This document shows positions 17,939 through 26,057 of a stretch of DNA of 64,000 bases, in pieces. The DNA comes from Anaerolineales bacterium (GTDB taxonomy: Bacteria > Chloroflexota > Anaerolineae > Anaerolineales > UBA11858). The DNA lies in NCBI GenBank assembly GCA_028278545.1, contig JANQED010000120.1:186001-250000 (forward strand), read 5' to 3'. The translations under genes were made by a program, and so were the position numbers. Under the pieces are notes generated by a model. It had not been told where the DNA came from. It was given only the letters and a program-made list of their open reading frames with translations, and did no database searches. Numbering within the stretch: position 1 is the first letter of the stretch; each line of letters begins with the position of its first letter.

Positions 17939-18121
17939 TTAGAAGAGCGTGTAAATGAATGGGCCTACCCCTGATGCCGAAGCAAAGATTAACAATAAAC
18001 CAAAGAGTAAAAGCACAGTGACCATCGGAATCAGCCACCATAGTTTTCTCTGCCATAGAAATTGCAGTAGTTCTCTGACTACCCCTAGGTTATTCCACAT
18101 GGTGAGCAAGAAGTCCTTCAT
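17939..18121 (-). CDS. DUF5989 small membrane protein
   Basis: 60 residues: a short amphipathic N terminus (MKDFLLTMWNNLGVVRELL), FLWQRKLWWLIPM, then one transmembrane helix (VTVLLLFGLLLIFAS) ending GPFIYTLF. This matches DUF5989 (SaxN-like) proteins that habitually accompany carbamoyltransferases of the NodU/TobZ family. The ATG is 3 bp after the carbamoyltransferase stop and the SGNH gene follows 3 bp later. Function is unknown; it may tether or organise the complex at the membrane. Confidence 0.85.
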   Translation of the reverse strand: MKDFLLTMWNNLGVVRELLQFLWQRKLWWLIPMVTVLLLFGLLLIFASASGVGPFIYTLF

Positions 18122-18123
18122 GA

Positions 18124-19923
18124 TTAACCCTTTCGTATTATAAATCCATCCATATAGAGCGTATCAATATCACTTCTTCCAAATGTGTTAAGGGCGTTTG
18201 CGGGCGTATTGACGATCGGTTCGCCGCGCAGGTTGAAGCTGGTGTTTAATAATACTGGCACACCGGTTGCCTGGTTGAAGAGTTCGACTGCGCGATAGTA
18301 GAGCGGGTTCCACTCGCGCCGTACCGTCTGCATTCGCCCTGATCCGCCTTCATGGGTGACGGCCTGAATCTCATCTCCTCGATCAGGCTGTGTTTTGTAG
18401 ACCATCAACATATAACGTAGGGGATAGTGTCGGGCTGGGTCATCCAGGTCCTTGTAATAGTCCGGCGCATTTTCTTCCAAAATCACCGGCGCGAATGGAC
18501 GGAAGGGCTCCCGGAATTTGATACGCTCATTGACGATTTCCTTCATTTTCGCCGCGCGCGGGTCTGCCAGGATGGAGCGGTTGCCTAATGCCCTGGGCCC
18601 CCATTCGAAGCGGTCCTGGAAGAGGCTGATAACTTTCCCAGCCAGCAAATCGTCTACCATCAGCGAGGCGAGCTTTTCTGGGTCTTCGACAAATTGATAG
18701 GGTCGGTCTAAGTCGTCAATGGCATTTTGCACTTCTGATTGGGAATAGCTTTTGCCCCAATAGGCGTGCTCCATAACGAATTTGCGTGGTTGCCCAAGCA
18801 AAACGTGATGGGCATAGAGCGCCGCGCCTAACGCTCCCCCGGAGTCGCCCGCGGCTGGTTGGATAAACACTTCTTCGAATGGTGATTCCCGCAATATACG
18901 CCCATTCGCCACAGAGTTGAGTGCCACCCCGCCAGCCATGCACAGCTTGGTAGAACCCGTTTTTTCATAGGCATAATTGGCCATTTTTAGCAGTGTATCT
19001 TCGGTGACGCGCTGGATGCTCGCCGCGATATCGGCATAGTGTTGATTTTCCTGTGCTGTCGTCTCATCCCAATGAGGATGATCCTTGCTTGGATGGGTTG
19101 TGGGCGTGTAGAAGTCTGATTCGTGAACGCGTTGCTCGCCGAACAACTCAACAAATTTGCGGTTGAAAGTGTTTTTCGTGGAATGATGGAAAGAGAAATA
19201 CTCCATGTTGAGAGTAAAGCTGCCATCGTTCCCTACGTTGATGAGTTTGTAGATGTCCTCGACGCGATTCGGCCGGCCATACGGTGCCATCCCCATGACT
19301 TTGTATTCGCCGTTGTTAATCCGGAATCCAAGGAACGCAGTGAACGCCGAATAGAGCAAACCGAGTGAGTGAGGAAATTTAACTTCGTTGAACAGTTCTA
19401 TGCGGTTGGGCGATGAATTGCCATTTCCCCAATCTGCAGTAGCTTTGCCGACGGTTGCTGTGGTCCATTCTCCTACGCCGTCCACAGTCAAGATGGCGGA
19501 CTCATCATATGGCGCGCTAAAGAAAGCGCTGGCCGCGTGGCTCAAGTGATGTTCCACAAAGAGCAGTTTTTGTGTGGGGATTTTGAGTTTGTCGATGATC
19601 TGGCTCTTGATCCAGAGTTTTTCATTGAACCAGGTGACCATGGACTCTCGGAAGACCCCCCATGATTGGGGGAAGGTCCCCAGGGTGGACATGAGTATGC
19701 GCTCGAATTTGAGTAACGGCTTCTCGTAAAAAACTATATAGTCCAGGTCGTGGCTGGTTATTTCCGCTTGCTGTAAACAAAATTCAATAGCCTGATGTGG
19801 GAAGCCAAAATCGTGCTTTTTGCGCGTGAAACGTTCTTCTTCTGCAGCGGCGATAAGCATACCGTCTTTAAGCAGTGCGGCAGCGGCGTCATGATAATAG
19901 CAAGAGAGGCCCAGGATATACAT
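18124..19923 (-). CDS. Carbamoyltransferase (NodU/TobZ family)
   Basis: 599 residues from ATG 19923 (MYILGLSCYYHDAAAAL), whose A is also the last base of the SxtJ stop (TAATG). The N-terminal Kae1-like domain has the metal-binding HHLSHAASAFF. FEWGPRALGNRSILADPR near residue 437 belongs to the C-terminal domain characteristic of the family. These enzymes carbamoylate hydroxyl groups using carbamoyl phosphate and ATP. With SxtJ, DUF5989 and SGNH partners the product is probably a carbamoylated surface glycan or lipid rather than an antibiotic (inference). Confidence 0.92.
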   Translation of the reverse strand: MYILGLSCYYHDAAAALLKDGMLIAAAEEERFTRKKHDFGFPHQAIEFCLQQAEITSHDLDYIVFYEKPLLKFERILMSTLGTFPQSWGVFRESMVTWFNEKLWIKSQIIDKLKIPTQKLLFVEHHLSHAASAFFSAPYDESAILTVDGVGEWTTATVGKATADWGNGNSSPNRIELFNEVKFPHSLGLLYSAFTAFLGFRINNGEYKVMGMAPYGRPNRVEDIYKLINVGNDGSFTLNMEYFSFHHSTKNTFNRKFVELFGEQRVHESDFYTPTTHPSKDHPHWDETTAQENQHYADIAASIQRVTEDTLLKMANYAYEKTGSTKLCMAGGVALNSVANGRILRESPFEEVFIQPAAGDSGGALGAALYAHHVLLGQPRKFVMEHAYWGKSYSQSEVQNAIDDLDRPYQFVEDPEKLASLMVDDLLAGKVISLFQDRFEWGPRALGNRSILADPRAAKMKEIVNERIKFREPFRPFAPVILEENAPDYYKDLDDPARHYPLRYMLMVYKTQPDRGDEIQAVTHEGGSGRMQTVRREWNPLYYRAVELFNQATGVPVLLNTSFNLRGEPIVNTPANALNTFGRSDIDTLYMDGFIIRKG

Positions 19924-20156
19924 TAGAATTGCCTCCATGCCTGCTTGATGTCCAAATCTGTGGTGTCCCTATCGAGCCAAAATGAGGTTCTGATGCGATG
20001 CTTGATGTTGAGCGGGTCATTGAAAAGCCGCATGATAATTCCGAATGGTGCAAAAAGCGTGAAATAGAACAAGGTCAAAACGATCCGGGCGAGAATGTCG
20101 CCGATAAATTGGCCGACGCGCTTCCACGTTTCCCAAATAGATTTCAATATATTCAC
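19923..20156 (-). CDS. SxtJ-like small membrane protein
   Basis: 77 residues, GTG start at 20156 supported by AGGAG 8 nt upstream. The sequence has a basic N terminus, one or two hydrophobic helices (FIGDILARIVLTLFYFTLFAPFG), and a soluble tail (FWLDRDTTDLDIKQAWRQF), as in the SxtJ family encoded beside carbamoyltransferases. Its stop overlaps the next ATG as TAATG. No biochemical role is known. Confidence 0.82.
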   Translation of the reverse strand: MNILKSIWETWKRVGQFIGDILARIVLTLFYFTLFAPFGIIMRLFNDPLNIKHRIRTSFWLDRDTTDLDIKQAWRQF

Positions 20157-20210
20157 GATGTTGTCTCCTGATTGATGTTCTATGGATTAGCAAAAATCTG
20201 AGAGAAGCAA

Positions 20211-20975
20211 CTAACTCTGCGGATATATGATAACTTTGCGTTGCCGTCCAACCCCGGTGCTTTCAGTATAGATCTGGGGGTCGTTCTGTAATTCGATGTG
20301 CGCGATGCGTCGCTCATTGGCCGGCATCGGTTCCAGCGACTGGCTGCGGCCGGTCTGGATGACCTGATCGGCCACCCGGCGTGTCAGCCTGCGGATTTGC
20401 TGCTCGCGACGCTGGCGGTATCCCTCTACATCAATGATCAACGGCACAGCGCGTTCGAGTTCCTTGCCGAGCATCAGGCGAGAAATATATTGGAGAGCTT
20501 CTAAAGTCTCACCACGATGGCCGATGAGAATGCTCAGATCGTCACCATAGATATCGATATGTACTGGGATGCGGTTTTGGGGGCCATAAGGTTCGCCCAT
20601 ATAAGCGTCCACTTTAGCGTATTCGAGCTTCATCTTGAGCAATAGATCGCTGACGATCTCGCGAGCTATTTCGACCGTGTAGATATCATCTTGAGCGACA
20701 GCTGTTTCTTCGTCTGTGGATGTTGGGGTCAAAACTTCGGGCTGAGTTTCCGGCTGGATGTCAGTGCCAGGCAAAATATCTGATTCCGCCGCTCCTTTCA
20801 CGATCAACATCACACGCGCTTGACGGGAACCTAGCCCAAATATGCCGCCACCGCCCTCATCCAGTATCTCCACTTCGACTTCATCACGGGATAATCCTAA
20901 ATCGTTGAGCCCTTTTTCGATGGCTTCATCTATAGACGGGGCAATGATTTCAAGAGTGGCGCGGTTGTCAGTCAT
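20211..20975 (-). CDS. jag: Jag/KhpB RNA-binding protein
   Basis: 254 residues from ATG 20975, preceded by GGAG. Domains in order: Jag_N (residues 1-50, IDEAIEKGLNDLGLSRDEVEVEI then GGIFGLGS), an acidic linker, KH (IPVHIDIYGDDLSILIGHRG), and R3H ending in NERRIAHIELQ. KhpB forms an RNA-binding complex with KhpA and is conserved next to yidC. It starts 17 bp after yidC. Confidence 0.95.
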   Translation of the reverse strand: MTDNRATLEIIAPSIDEAIEKGLNDLGLSRDEVEVEILDEGGGGIFGLGSRQARVMLIVKGAAESDILPGTDIQPETQPEVLTPTSTDEETAVAQDDIYTVEIAREIVSDLLLKMKLEYAKVDAYMGEPYGPQNRIPVHIDIYGDDLSILIGHRGETLEALQYISRLMLGKELERAVPLIIDVEGYRQRREQQIRRLTRRVADQVIQTGRSQSLEPMPANERRIAHIELQNDPQIYTESTGVGRQRKVIIYPQS

Positions 20976-20991
20976 ATGTGACTCTCCGATT

Positions 20992-21753
20992 TTAATTCTT
21001 GGCCCTTCGAGGGAGTAGATTGCTCCAATCAAGGCGGCCCATGAGGGCATATTGCAAGATGGTGGACACGTTGCTTACGACGAAGTAAAGCGCCAGCCCA
21101 GAGGAGAAGCTGTAGGCCAGCCATCCCATGAAGATCGGCATGTACAAGCCCATGGCGCGCGTCATCTGTGCGCTTTGATCGCCGGCACCGCCAGTGCTTG
21201 GAGGCGTCATCAGCTTTGTTTGAAGATAGCTGGTCACAACCACGACAATGGCCAGAATGGGGATGCCAAAACCGCCAATTGCCAGCCCGAAATCTTTTTC
21301 GGGTAAGCTGAGGTCCATCCACAGGAAGTGGTTGTTGAGGGGGATTAAATCTGCACCGTCAGTGATGTGCTTGGAAAGGTTGAGCAGTTGCAGTGGGCTG
21401 ACGGCCAGCGCCCGAATGATAGCTTGATAAAGGCCGATGATGATAGGGAATTGGATCAGCATAGGCAGACAGGAGCCAAAGGGGTTGACACCTAATTCCT
21501 GGTAGAGCTTCATCTGCTCCTGGGCCAATTTTTCCTTATCGTTCTTGTATTTTTTCTGGATGTCTTGCCATTTCTTATTCTCTTGCAGATCCTGCATCGC
21601 CTTGCTTTGTTTTAGTTGTTGTGCGTTTAGCGGGTAAGTTACAAGGCGGATGAGGATGGTGAATAAGATGATAGCCAGGCCGAAGTCTTGCCCTACAAAA
21701 GAGTAGATATAGAGCAAGATGTTGATCATAAGGCTGATGAAAGAATCCCACAT
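20992..21753 (-). CDS. yidC: Membrane protein insertase YidC
   Basis: 253 residues, the short form without the large periplasmic domain. Conserved features: an N-terminal hydrophobic helix, the positively charged cytoplasmic hairpin (NAQQLKQSKAMQDLQE), LPMLIQFPIIIGLYQAI, and the C-terminal helix pair with GLALYFVVSN. No N-terminal lipobox Cys is seen. It inserts membrane proteins independently of, or together with, Sec. Confidence 0.95.
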   Translation of the reverse strand: MWDSFISLMINILLYIYSFVGQDFGLAIILFTILIRLVTYPLNAQQLKQSKAMQDLQENKKWQDIQKKYKNDKEKLAQEQMKLYQELGVNPFGSCLPMLIQFPIIIGLYQAIIRALAVSPLQLLNLSKHITDGADLIPLNNHFLWMDLSLPEKDFGLAIGGFGIPILAIVVVVTSYLQTKLMTPPSTGGAGDQSAQMTRAMGLYMPIFMGWLAYSFSSGLALYFVVSNVSTILQYALMGRLDWSNLLPRRAKN

Positions 21754-21795
21754 AGCGTTTTCCGTTTCTAATTTTATTACTCAGTCACATACGGA

Positions 21796-21812
21796 GCCCC
21801 CGCGGTGGGGGC
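21796..21812 (-). other. GC hairpin upstream of yidC
   Basis: GCCCCC-loop of 5-GGGGGC forms a perfect 6-bp stem in the 88-bp gap between the propeller lipoprotein gene and yidC. No U tract follows on the minus strand, so it is more likely a pause or mRNA-stability element than a terminator. Confidence 0.45.
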
Positions 21813-21841
21813 GTTCGCCTGAGCAGTTGATTGAGTTGTAA

Positions 21842-22927
21842 TTACTCCGCTCCGTCAGAGAAAGTCCACTTTTGGACTCCGTTGGAGTCGAAGGCCACCA
21901 GCAGGGCTTCGGGTTGGGAGGTCGATACTAATATCAAATCGCCAGCCGCCACAGGCCCGGCATAAGTGTTGCCTTCGAATTGCTTTTGCCAGCGGTTGAC
22001 GCCTTCAGGTGACACAGAAATCAGTAAGCCATTTTCAGCGGTCAGGTAGATGGCTTCTCCGGTGACTAACGGGGTATCGACGACCGAGTTTCCGGGTTGA
22101 ATTTGCCATTTCTGGACGCCGCTCTGGCGATCTACGGCAAAGAATGCCCCACTCAGGTCTCCAAAGTAGAGAGTGTCGTCAAGTAGTGCTGGTCCGCCCC
22201 AAACCCAATCTTGTGTAGGGAAGCGCCACAGCTCAACACCGTTTTCAGCGTTTAGAGCGATCATCTCTTTGGCGAAAGTGCCGATATAGAGTTGTCCATC
22301 TTCGCTCAACGCTGGTGTTCCAACGATGGCACCGCCTAGACCATTTGTGACCCAACTTAGCGAGCCGGTTTGGGCATTGATGGCGTAAATACGGTGATCC
22401 ATCGATGCTACGAAGACGTACTTGCCATCTGTAGCACCGCCAGGGGTAGCCCAGATTTCAGCCTCGGTAATATGTGCATCGTGTAGCTGCTGGCCATTGA
22501 AGTCGATCGCATAAACCTTATGATCCGTTGAGGGCACATAGATGCCGCTCTTTGTGACGTGAGGGCCTCCAACATAGCGTCCTTCGGCCCCCTCGAAAGT
22601 CCAATTAACTTGACCATTCTGCGGATTCAGACTGTAAAGAACATTGTCGTAGCCCCCAACGATCAACTGTCCATCTTCCGTCAGGGCAGGAGGCGAGTAA
22701 AAAGTGACTTGAGCATCCGGCTCTGCGGGATAGCGCCAAATCAGATTGCCGTTCGCCAGGTTAATGGCATAAACCTGTGTGTTATATGCCAGATAGGCGG
22801 CTTCCTCGTCGGCGGCGATGCCGGCCCAGCCAGAGGCTACAACTCGGTCTCCGCCGGCGCAGGCGCTGAGTGCGATGGCAATAAATAGCAAGATGAGAAT
22901 AGTTTGGGGGAAGTTTTTCGTTTTCAT
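21842..22927 (-). CDS. PQQ-like beta-propeller lipoprotein (BamB-like fold)
   Basis: 361 residues. Signal peptide with lipobox LSAC (Cys near residue 23). At least six propeller blades follow with repeating GxLxWxxxxG-type strands (NGNLIWRYPAE, NGQVNWTFEGA, TGSLSWVTNGL, NGVELWRFPTQ, SGVQKWQIQPG). It is an exported, membrane-anchored propeller. BamB has this fold but belongs to outer-membrane assembly, so only the fold is claimed. It is wedged between yidD and yidC. Confidence 0.85.
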   Translation of the reverse strand: MKTKNFPQTILILLFIAIALSACAGGDRVVASGWAGIAADEEAAYLAYNTQVYAINLANGNLIWRYPAEPDAQVTFYSPPALTEDGQLIVGGYDNVLYSLNPQNGQVNWTFEGAEGRYVGGPHVTKSGIYVPSTDHKVYAIDFNGQQLHDAHITEAEIWATPGGATDGKYVFVASMDHRIYAINAQTGSLSWVTNGLGGAIVGTPALSEDGQLYIGTFAKEMIALNAENGVELWRFPTQDWVWGGPALLDDTLYFGDLSGAFFAVDRQSGVQKWQIQPGNSVVDTPLVTGEAIYLTAENGLLISVSPEGVNRWQKQFEGNTYAGPVAAGDLILVSTSQPEALLVAFDSNGVQKWTFSDGAE

Positions 22928-22930
22928 ATT

Positions 22931-23251
22931 TTACGGGACGGGATCGTACCCTCCTGGGTTGAAAGGGTTGCAGCGCAGGACGCGCCATATTGCCATCAGG
23001 CTTCCTTTGAGCGCACCATATCGATAGATCGCTCTATACCCATAGTGTGAGCACGATGGATAAAATCTACAGGTGTTGGGTGGCAAGGCCCGCGCAATCG
23101 TCAGTTGGTAGACACGAATTAGAGCCAGTAATGGCAGACGGGGCAGATTGAGAATCGTCCGAGGAAGATCCCGCAAGCGCAGCTCCTCGTCATGATGGCG
23201 GTGTTCGTGTTCTAAATGCTCGATATTGTCGAGATGAATTTCACTGGACAT
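22931..23251 (-). CDS. yidD: Membrane protein insertion efficiency factor YidD
   Basis: 106 residues. The core is canonical: [29 protein letters not shown] with the three Cys, then the C-terminal [13 protein letters not shown]. About 28 extra residues at the N terminus are rich in His and acidic residues ([14 protein letters not shown]), which is not usual. It overlaps the 3' end of rnpA by 11 bp. Confidence 0.93.
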   Translation of the reverse strand: MSSEIHLDNIEHLEHEHRHHDEELRLRDLPRTILNLPRLPLLALIRVYQLTIARALPPNTCRFYPSCSHYGYRAIYRYGALKGSLMAIWRVLRCNPFNPGGYDPVP

Positions 23252-23642
23252 TCTGGTTATTGATAAGCTTGGCCTTTATGAGCAGTTCTTCGATGGCAGA
23301 CTTGATCTCATGATACTCAGCTTGGGCGGTGGTGCTCCGGGCGAGAATGATGACATCCCACCCAGTTTGGATTCGAGGGATAAGCGGGCGAATGATCTCT
23401 CGGATTCTCCGTTTGATCCGGTTTCGGCGGACAGCGTTTCCAGCGGATCGTCCGGCGGAAATCCCAAACCGTGTGATCGCCAACGGGTTTGGCTGAATGA
23501 TCAACACAACAAGCGGGTGGGCAAATGACTTCCCAAATCGCCGCACCCGCTTAAAGTCGGTGGTATTGGTCAGACGATACTTTCGCTTCACCCCTAAACC
23601 TGTGTAGGGGAGGTCTGCCAGCCCAAGGTTTAACTCTTCCAA
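23241..23642 (-). CDS. rnpA: Ribonuclease P protein component
   Basis: 133 residues from TTG 23642. The RNR box [15 protein letters not shown] and the central cleft ([13 protein letters not shown]) are present. The protein is the basic subunit of RNase P, which trims 5' leaders from tRNA. The TTG start makes it overlap the rpmH coding end by 13 bp. A GTG at 23591 would remove the overlap but has no Shine-Dalgarno. Confidence 0.92.
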   Translation of the reverse strand: MEELNLGLADLPYTGLGVKRKYRLTNTTDFKRVRRFGKSFAHPLVVLIIQPNPLAITRFGISAGRSAGNAVRRNRIKRRIREIIRPLIPRIQTGWDVIILARSTTAQAEYHEIKSAIEELLIKAKLINNQNVQ

Positions 23643-23806
23643 TTTGTTTTCTTGACGTGGTTATTCATTTTGACCGCCAAACGATGGCGACCTTTTTGCC
23701 TGCGCCGTTTGAGAACCCCGCGACCTCCGCGGGTTGACATTCGCGAACGGAAACCGTGCACGCGCACTCGGCGGCGCTTTTTGGGTTGATAAGTTCGTTT
23801 TGGCAT
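23630..23806 (-). CDS. rpmH: 50S ribosomal protein L34
   Basis: A 58-residue ORF. It starts [19 protein letters not shown] and continues [24 protein letters not shown], the diagnostic L34 sequence. The family is usually 44-50 residues; here a tail ([15 protein letters not shown]) runs on to TAA at 23630 inside the start of rnpA. A consensus promoter lies about 140 bp upstream. Confidence 0.95.
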   Translation of the reverse strand: MPKRTYQPKKRRRVRVHGFRSRMSTRGGRGVLKRRRQKGRHRLAVKMNNHVKKTNWKS

Positions 23807-23945
23807 ATTATAGTACCTATTACTTTCTGTTTTTTTCAGCAGCTGTTCATCAAAGCAACAGACAATCTCGAAGGTTAATGACTTTGCTCATATGCTATCA
23901 TAAATGGGCGATTAATCGTCCAACTAACTTCTAAACCGACCGATG

Positions 23946-23974
23946 ATTATACCGTAGGAGAGTTATCTGGTCAA
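23946..23974 (-). promoter_or_regulatory. Consensus sigma-70 promoter of rpmH-rnpA-yidD operon
   Basis: On the minus strand TTGACC (23974-23969), a spacer of exactly 17 bp, then TATAAT (23951-23946). The start site would be near 23939, giving a 130-nt leader before rpmH. It is among the best promoters in the window. Confidence 0.75.
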
Positions 23975-23996
23975 ACTTAAAAGTATGTCGTTGGTA

Positions 23997-24025
23997 TTGC
24001 TATTCTTAGGTTTCTGTTGTATAAA
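23997..24025 (+). promoter_or_regulatory. Candidate promoter of the MFS transporter gene
   Basis: TTGCTA (23997-24002), 17-bp spacer, TATAAA (24020-24025). It is back to back with the rpmH promoter, 22 bp apart. The leader would be about 120 nt. The rest of 23807-24151 holds no gene and no DnaA-box cluster. Confidence 0.5.
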
Positions 24026-24151
24026 TTAGCTATTTGGAGATGTATCAACAAAATTGCGCTATCATGACGCGTTGTCACCCTTTCTTTGCGTGGTTTTCCA
24101 GAGGGGGATGCAAGAGTTTTTTGTGTGTGGGTTAGAAGTAATGAGGAAAAC

Positions 24152-25489
24152 ATGCAAAGATCAATAAACCAAATCCCAGGGATGAGAGGCTTTACCATTG
24201 TGTGGGTGGGGCAAATCGTGTCTTTGTTAGGCACTGCCATGAGTAATTTCGCACTCACGTTGTGGGTCTACGAAATCACAGGCAAAGCCACTCCTCTGGC
24301 ATTGGTGGGCTTTTTCTTTGTTACGCCAATGGTGGTATTGGGGCCTTTTGTGGGGACATTGATTGATCGCGGCAATCGCAAATTGATGATGATGCTCAGC
24401 GACCTGGCAGCCGCGTTGACCATGCTAACGGTGCTTATCCTGTTTCTGTCGGATGCCCTGGAGATTTGGCATCTCTACGTCACCGCAGTGATGACTGGGA
24501 TATTTCAGGGCTTCCAATGGCCGGCCTATTCAGCTGCCATCTCTTTAATGCTGCCTAAAGAGCAATATGCCAGGGCAAATGGTATGTTGGAGCTTGCAGG
24601 GAATGCTTCCCTGGTCATCGCACCTCTCCTGGCCGGGGCTTTGATCGCTCCGTTAGGTGTGGCAGGCATCTTGACGATCGATTTGTGTTCGGCGGTATTT
24701 GCTATTATCACATTGCTGCTGGTTCATGTGCCCCAACCCGAAAAGAGTGCCGCTGGTCAAGAGGGTGAGGGCAATTTCTTTCAAGAGGCGATTTATGGTT
24801 TTCGTTATATCTTCGCCCATCCAAGTTTGCTGGGATTACAGCTCATTTTCCTGGCGGGGAACTTCTTCAACGGGCTTGCTTTTTCTGTATTTGCCCCCAT
24901 GATTCTGGGGAGAACAAACAACAACGAGATCATTTTCGGCAGTGTGCAATCTGCCGGGGCCATTGGTGGTGTGCTTGGAGGGCTGGCTATGAGCGCCTGG
25001 GGCGGCTCCAAACGGCAGATCCATGGTGTGTTGCTGGGATGGATTTTTGCTGGTTTCTTCGGCCAGATGGTGGTGGGGTTAGGGAGGTCAATGCCCGTTT
25101 GGGTGATCGGTATTTTTGTTGTCTCGTTTTTCGCACCTGTCCTGAACGCCTCTAATCAGGCTATCTGGCAAGCTAAGGTCCCGCCCGATATCCAGGGGCG
25201 CGTATTTTCGACGCGTCGGTTGATTGCCTGGTTTGCATTACCTCTCAGTCGGCTGTTAGCGGGCCCCCTCGCAGACAACGTCTTGGAGCCCGCCATGTCT
25301 GCTGGAGGTACTTTAGCGCCAATATTCGGCTGGTTGGTTGGAACGACCACAGGCTCAGGGATTTCCTTAATGTTTGTCTTTACAGGCATTTTACTGGGTT
25401 TATCTGGGCTGACAGGCTATCTCATTCCTGTTATTTGGCGGGTAGAAGAGTTGTTGCCCGATCACGACTCTGCGGGCCCTAATGCTTAA
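24152..25489 (+). CDS. Major facilitator superfamily transporter (MFS_3/enterobactin-exporter type)
   Basis: 445 residues from ATG 24152, preceded by GAGG. About twelve hydrophobic helices. The MFS loop 2-3 motif appears as GTLIDRGNRKLMM, and the family opening is MRGFTIVWVGQIVSLLGTAMSNFALTLWVYE (given here only as a region, residues 10-40, key motif VGQIVSLLGT). The subgroup includes efflux pumps for macrolides and siderophores. The substrate is unknown. It is the gene directly upstream of the peptide array, with no clear terminator between them. Confidence 0.85.
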   Translation: MQRSINQIPGMRGFTIVWVGQIVSLLGTAMSNFALTLWVYEITGKATPLALVGFFFVTPMVVLGPFVGTLIDRGNRKLMMMLSDLAAALTMLTVLILFLSDALEIWHLYVTAVMTGIFQGFQWPAYSAAISLMLPKEQYARANGMLELAGNASLVIAPLLAGALIAPLGVAGILTIDLCSAVFAIITLLLVHVPQPEKSAAGQEGEGNFFQEAIYGFRYIFAHPSLLGLQLIFLAGNFFNGLAFSVFAPMILGRTNNNEIIFGSVQSAGAIGGVLGGLAMSAWGGSKRQIHGVLLGWIFAGFFGQMVVGLGRSMPVWVIGIFVVSFFAPVLNASNQAIWQAKVPPDIQGRVFSTRRLIAWFALPLSRLLAGPLADNVLEPAMSAGGTLAPIFGWLVGTTTGSGISLMFVFTGILLGLSGLTGYLIPVIWRVEELLPDHDSAGPNA

Positions 25490-25515
25490 GGCCTTGTCCC
25501 TGGGCCGATTTGTTC

Positions 25516-25556
25516 GCAAAACATTATCTTAAAAATTTATAAAAATCATGTTTTGC
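25516..25556 (+). repeat. Inverted repeat upstream of the peptide array
   Basis: GCAAAACAT at 25516-25524 and its exact complement ATGTTTTGC at 25548-25556, separated by 23 A/T-rich bases. It abuts the 18-bp palindrome and may be an operator half-site pair or an mRNA hairpin at the end of the MFS transcript. Confidence 0.55.
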
Positions 25557-25580
25557 CTTACAAATTTGTAAGGTTTTAAT
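25553..25580 (+). promoter_or_regulatory. Promoter of the four-peptide array with embedded operator-like palindrome
   Basis: TTGCCT (25553-25558), 16-bp spacer, TTTAAT (25575-25580). The alternative is a -10 TATACT at 25582-25587 with a weak TTACAA -35 at 25558-25563. In both models the perfect 18-bp palindrome CCTTACAAATTTGTAAGG (25556-25573) covers the core promoter, which suggests a dimeric regulator binds there. The leader to the first ATG is 65-75 nt. Confidence 0.5.
25556..25573. repeat. Perfect 18-bp palindrome (candidate operator)
   Basis: CCTTACAAATTTGTAAGG equals its own reverse complement over all 18 bases. It lies about 90 bp before the first mini-gene and overlaps the predicted -35/-10 region. 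Confidence 0.8.
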
Positions 25581-25661
25581 GTATACTTAGGTTGCGATGT
25601 ACAGTGGAAGAAAAAAGAGGCCCCAACAATTGTGATTTTCGTGATCGAAAAGGAGATAAAA

Positions 25662-25754
25662 ATGTCGAACCCCACAGTTTCTCAAGCTGAGACCCAAGGC
25701 GATAATGGCTATGTTTGGAGCAGCCGCGCCCCTGGCGATATCTACGGGAAATAA
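25662..25754 (+). CDS. 30-residue peptide, array copy 1
   Basis: Reads MSNPTVSQAETQ then GDNGYVWSSRAPGDIYGK and stops at TAA. A strong Shine-Dalgarno AGGAG (25651-25655) sits 6 nt before the ATG. No signal peptide, no transmembrane segment, no Cys; net charge near zero. It differs from the other copies at residues 6, 8 and 9 and has its own upstream leader, so it is the array's first unit. I do not recognise the family. Translation is supported by its conservation with the other copies. Confidence 0.75.
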   Translation: MSNPTVSQAETQGDNGYVWSSRAPGDIYGK

Positions 25755-25793
25755 GCATCACTAACGACAGAAACACCATTTAGGAGACACAAA

Positions 25794-25886
25794 ATGTCGA
25801 ACCCCACAATTTCTAAGGTCGAGACCCAAGGCGACAATGGCTATATTTGGAGCAGCCGCGCCCCTGGCGACATCTACGGGAAATAA
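25794..25886 (+). CDS. 30-residue peptide, array copy 2
   Basis: Reads MSNPTISKVETQ then GDNGYIWSSRAPGDIYGK. Shine-Dalgarno AGGAG at 25782-25786 with a 7-nt spacer. Relative to copy 1 it has I6, K8, V9 and I18. The C-terminal WSSRAPGDIYGK (residues 19-30) is unchanged. Identical in protein sequence to copy 4, with three synonymous DNA differences. Confidence 0.78.
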   Translation: MSNPTISKVETQGDNGYIWSSRAPGDIYGK

Positions 25887-25925
25887 GCACTACTAACGAC
25901 AGAAACACCACTTAGGAGACACAAA

Positions 25926-26018
25926 ATGTCGAACCCCACAATTTCTAAGGTTGAGACCCAGGGCGACAATGGCTATGTTTGGAGCAGCCGCGCCCCTGGC
26001 GATATCTACGGGAAATAA
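25926..26018 (+). CDS. 30-residue peptide, array copy 3
   Basis: Same as copies 2 and 4 except V at residue 18 (GYVWSS). AGGAG 7 nt upstream. Among copies 2-4 I count four synonymous codon differences (codons 9, 12, 26, 29) and one conservative I/V change, the pattern of a translated and constrained sequence. Confidence 0.78.
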   Translation: MSNPTISKVETQGDNGYVWSSRAPGDIYGK

Positions 26019-26057
26019 GTATCACTAACGACAGAAACACCATTTAGGAGACACAAA

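Noticed and set aside
19818..19833. parS-like sequence TTTTGCGCGTGAAACG
   Set aside because: Only 12 of 16 matches to the parS consensus, with one arm poor, and it lies within the carbamoyltransferase gene.
23807..24151. Replication origin upstream of rpmH
   Set aside because: No DnaA-box cluster and no dnaA/dnaN nearby; the region is explained by two back-to-back promoters.
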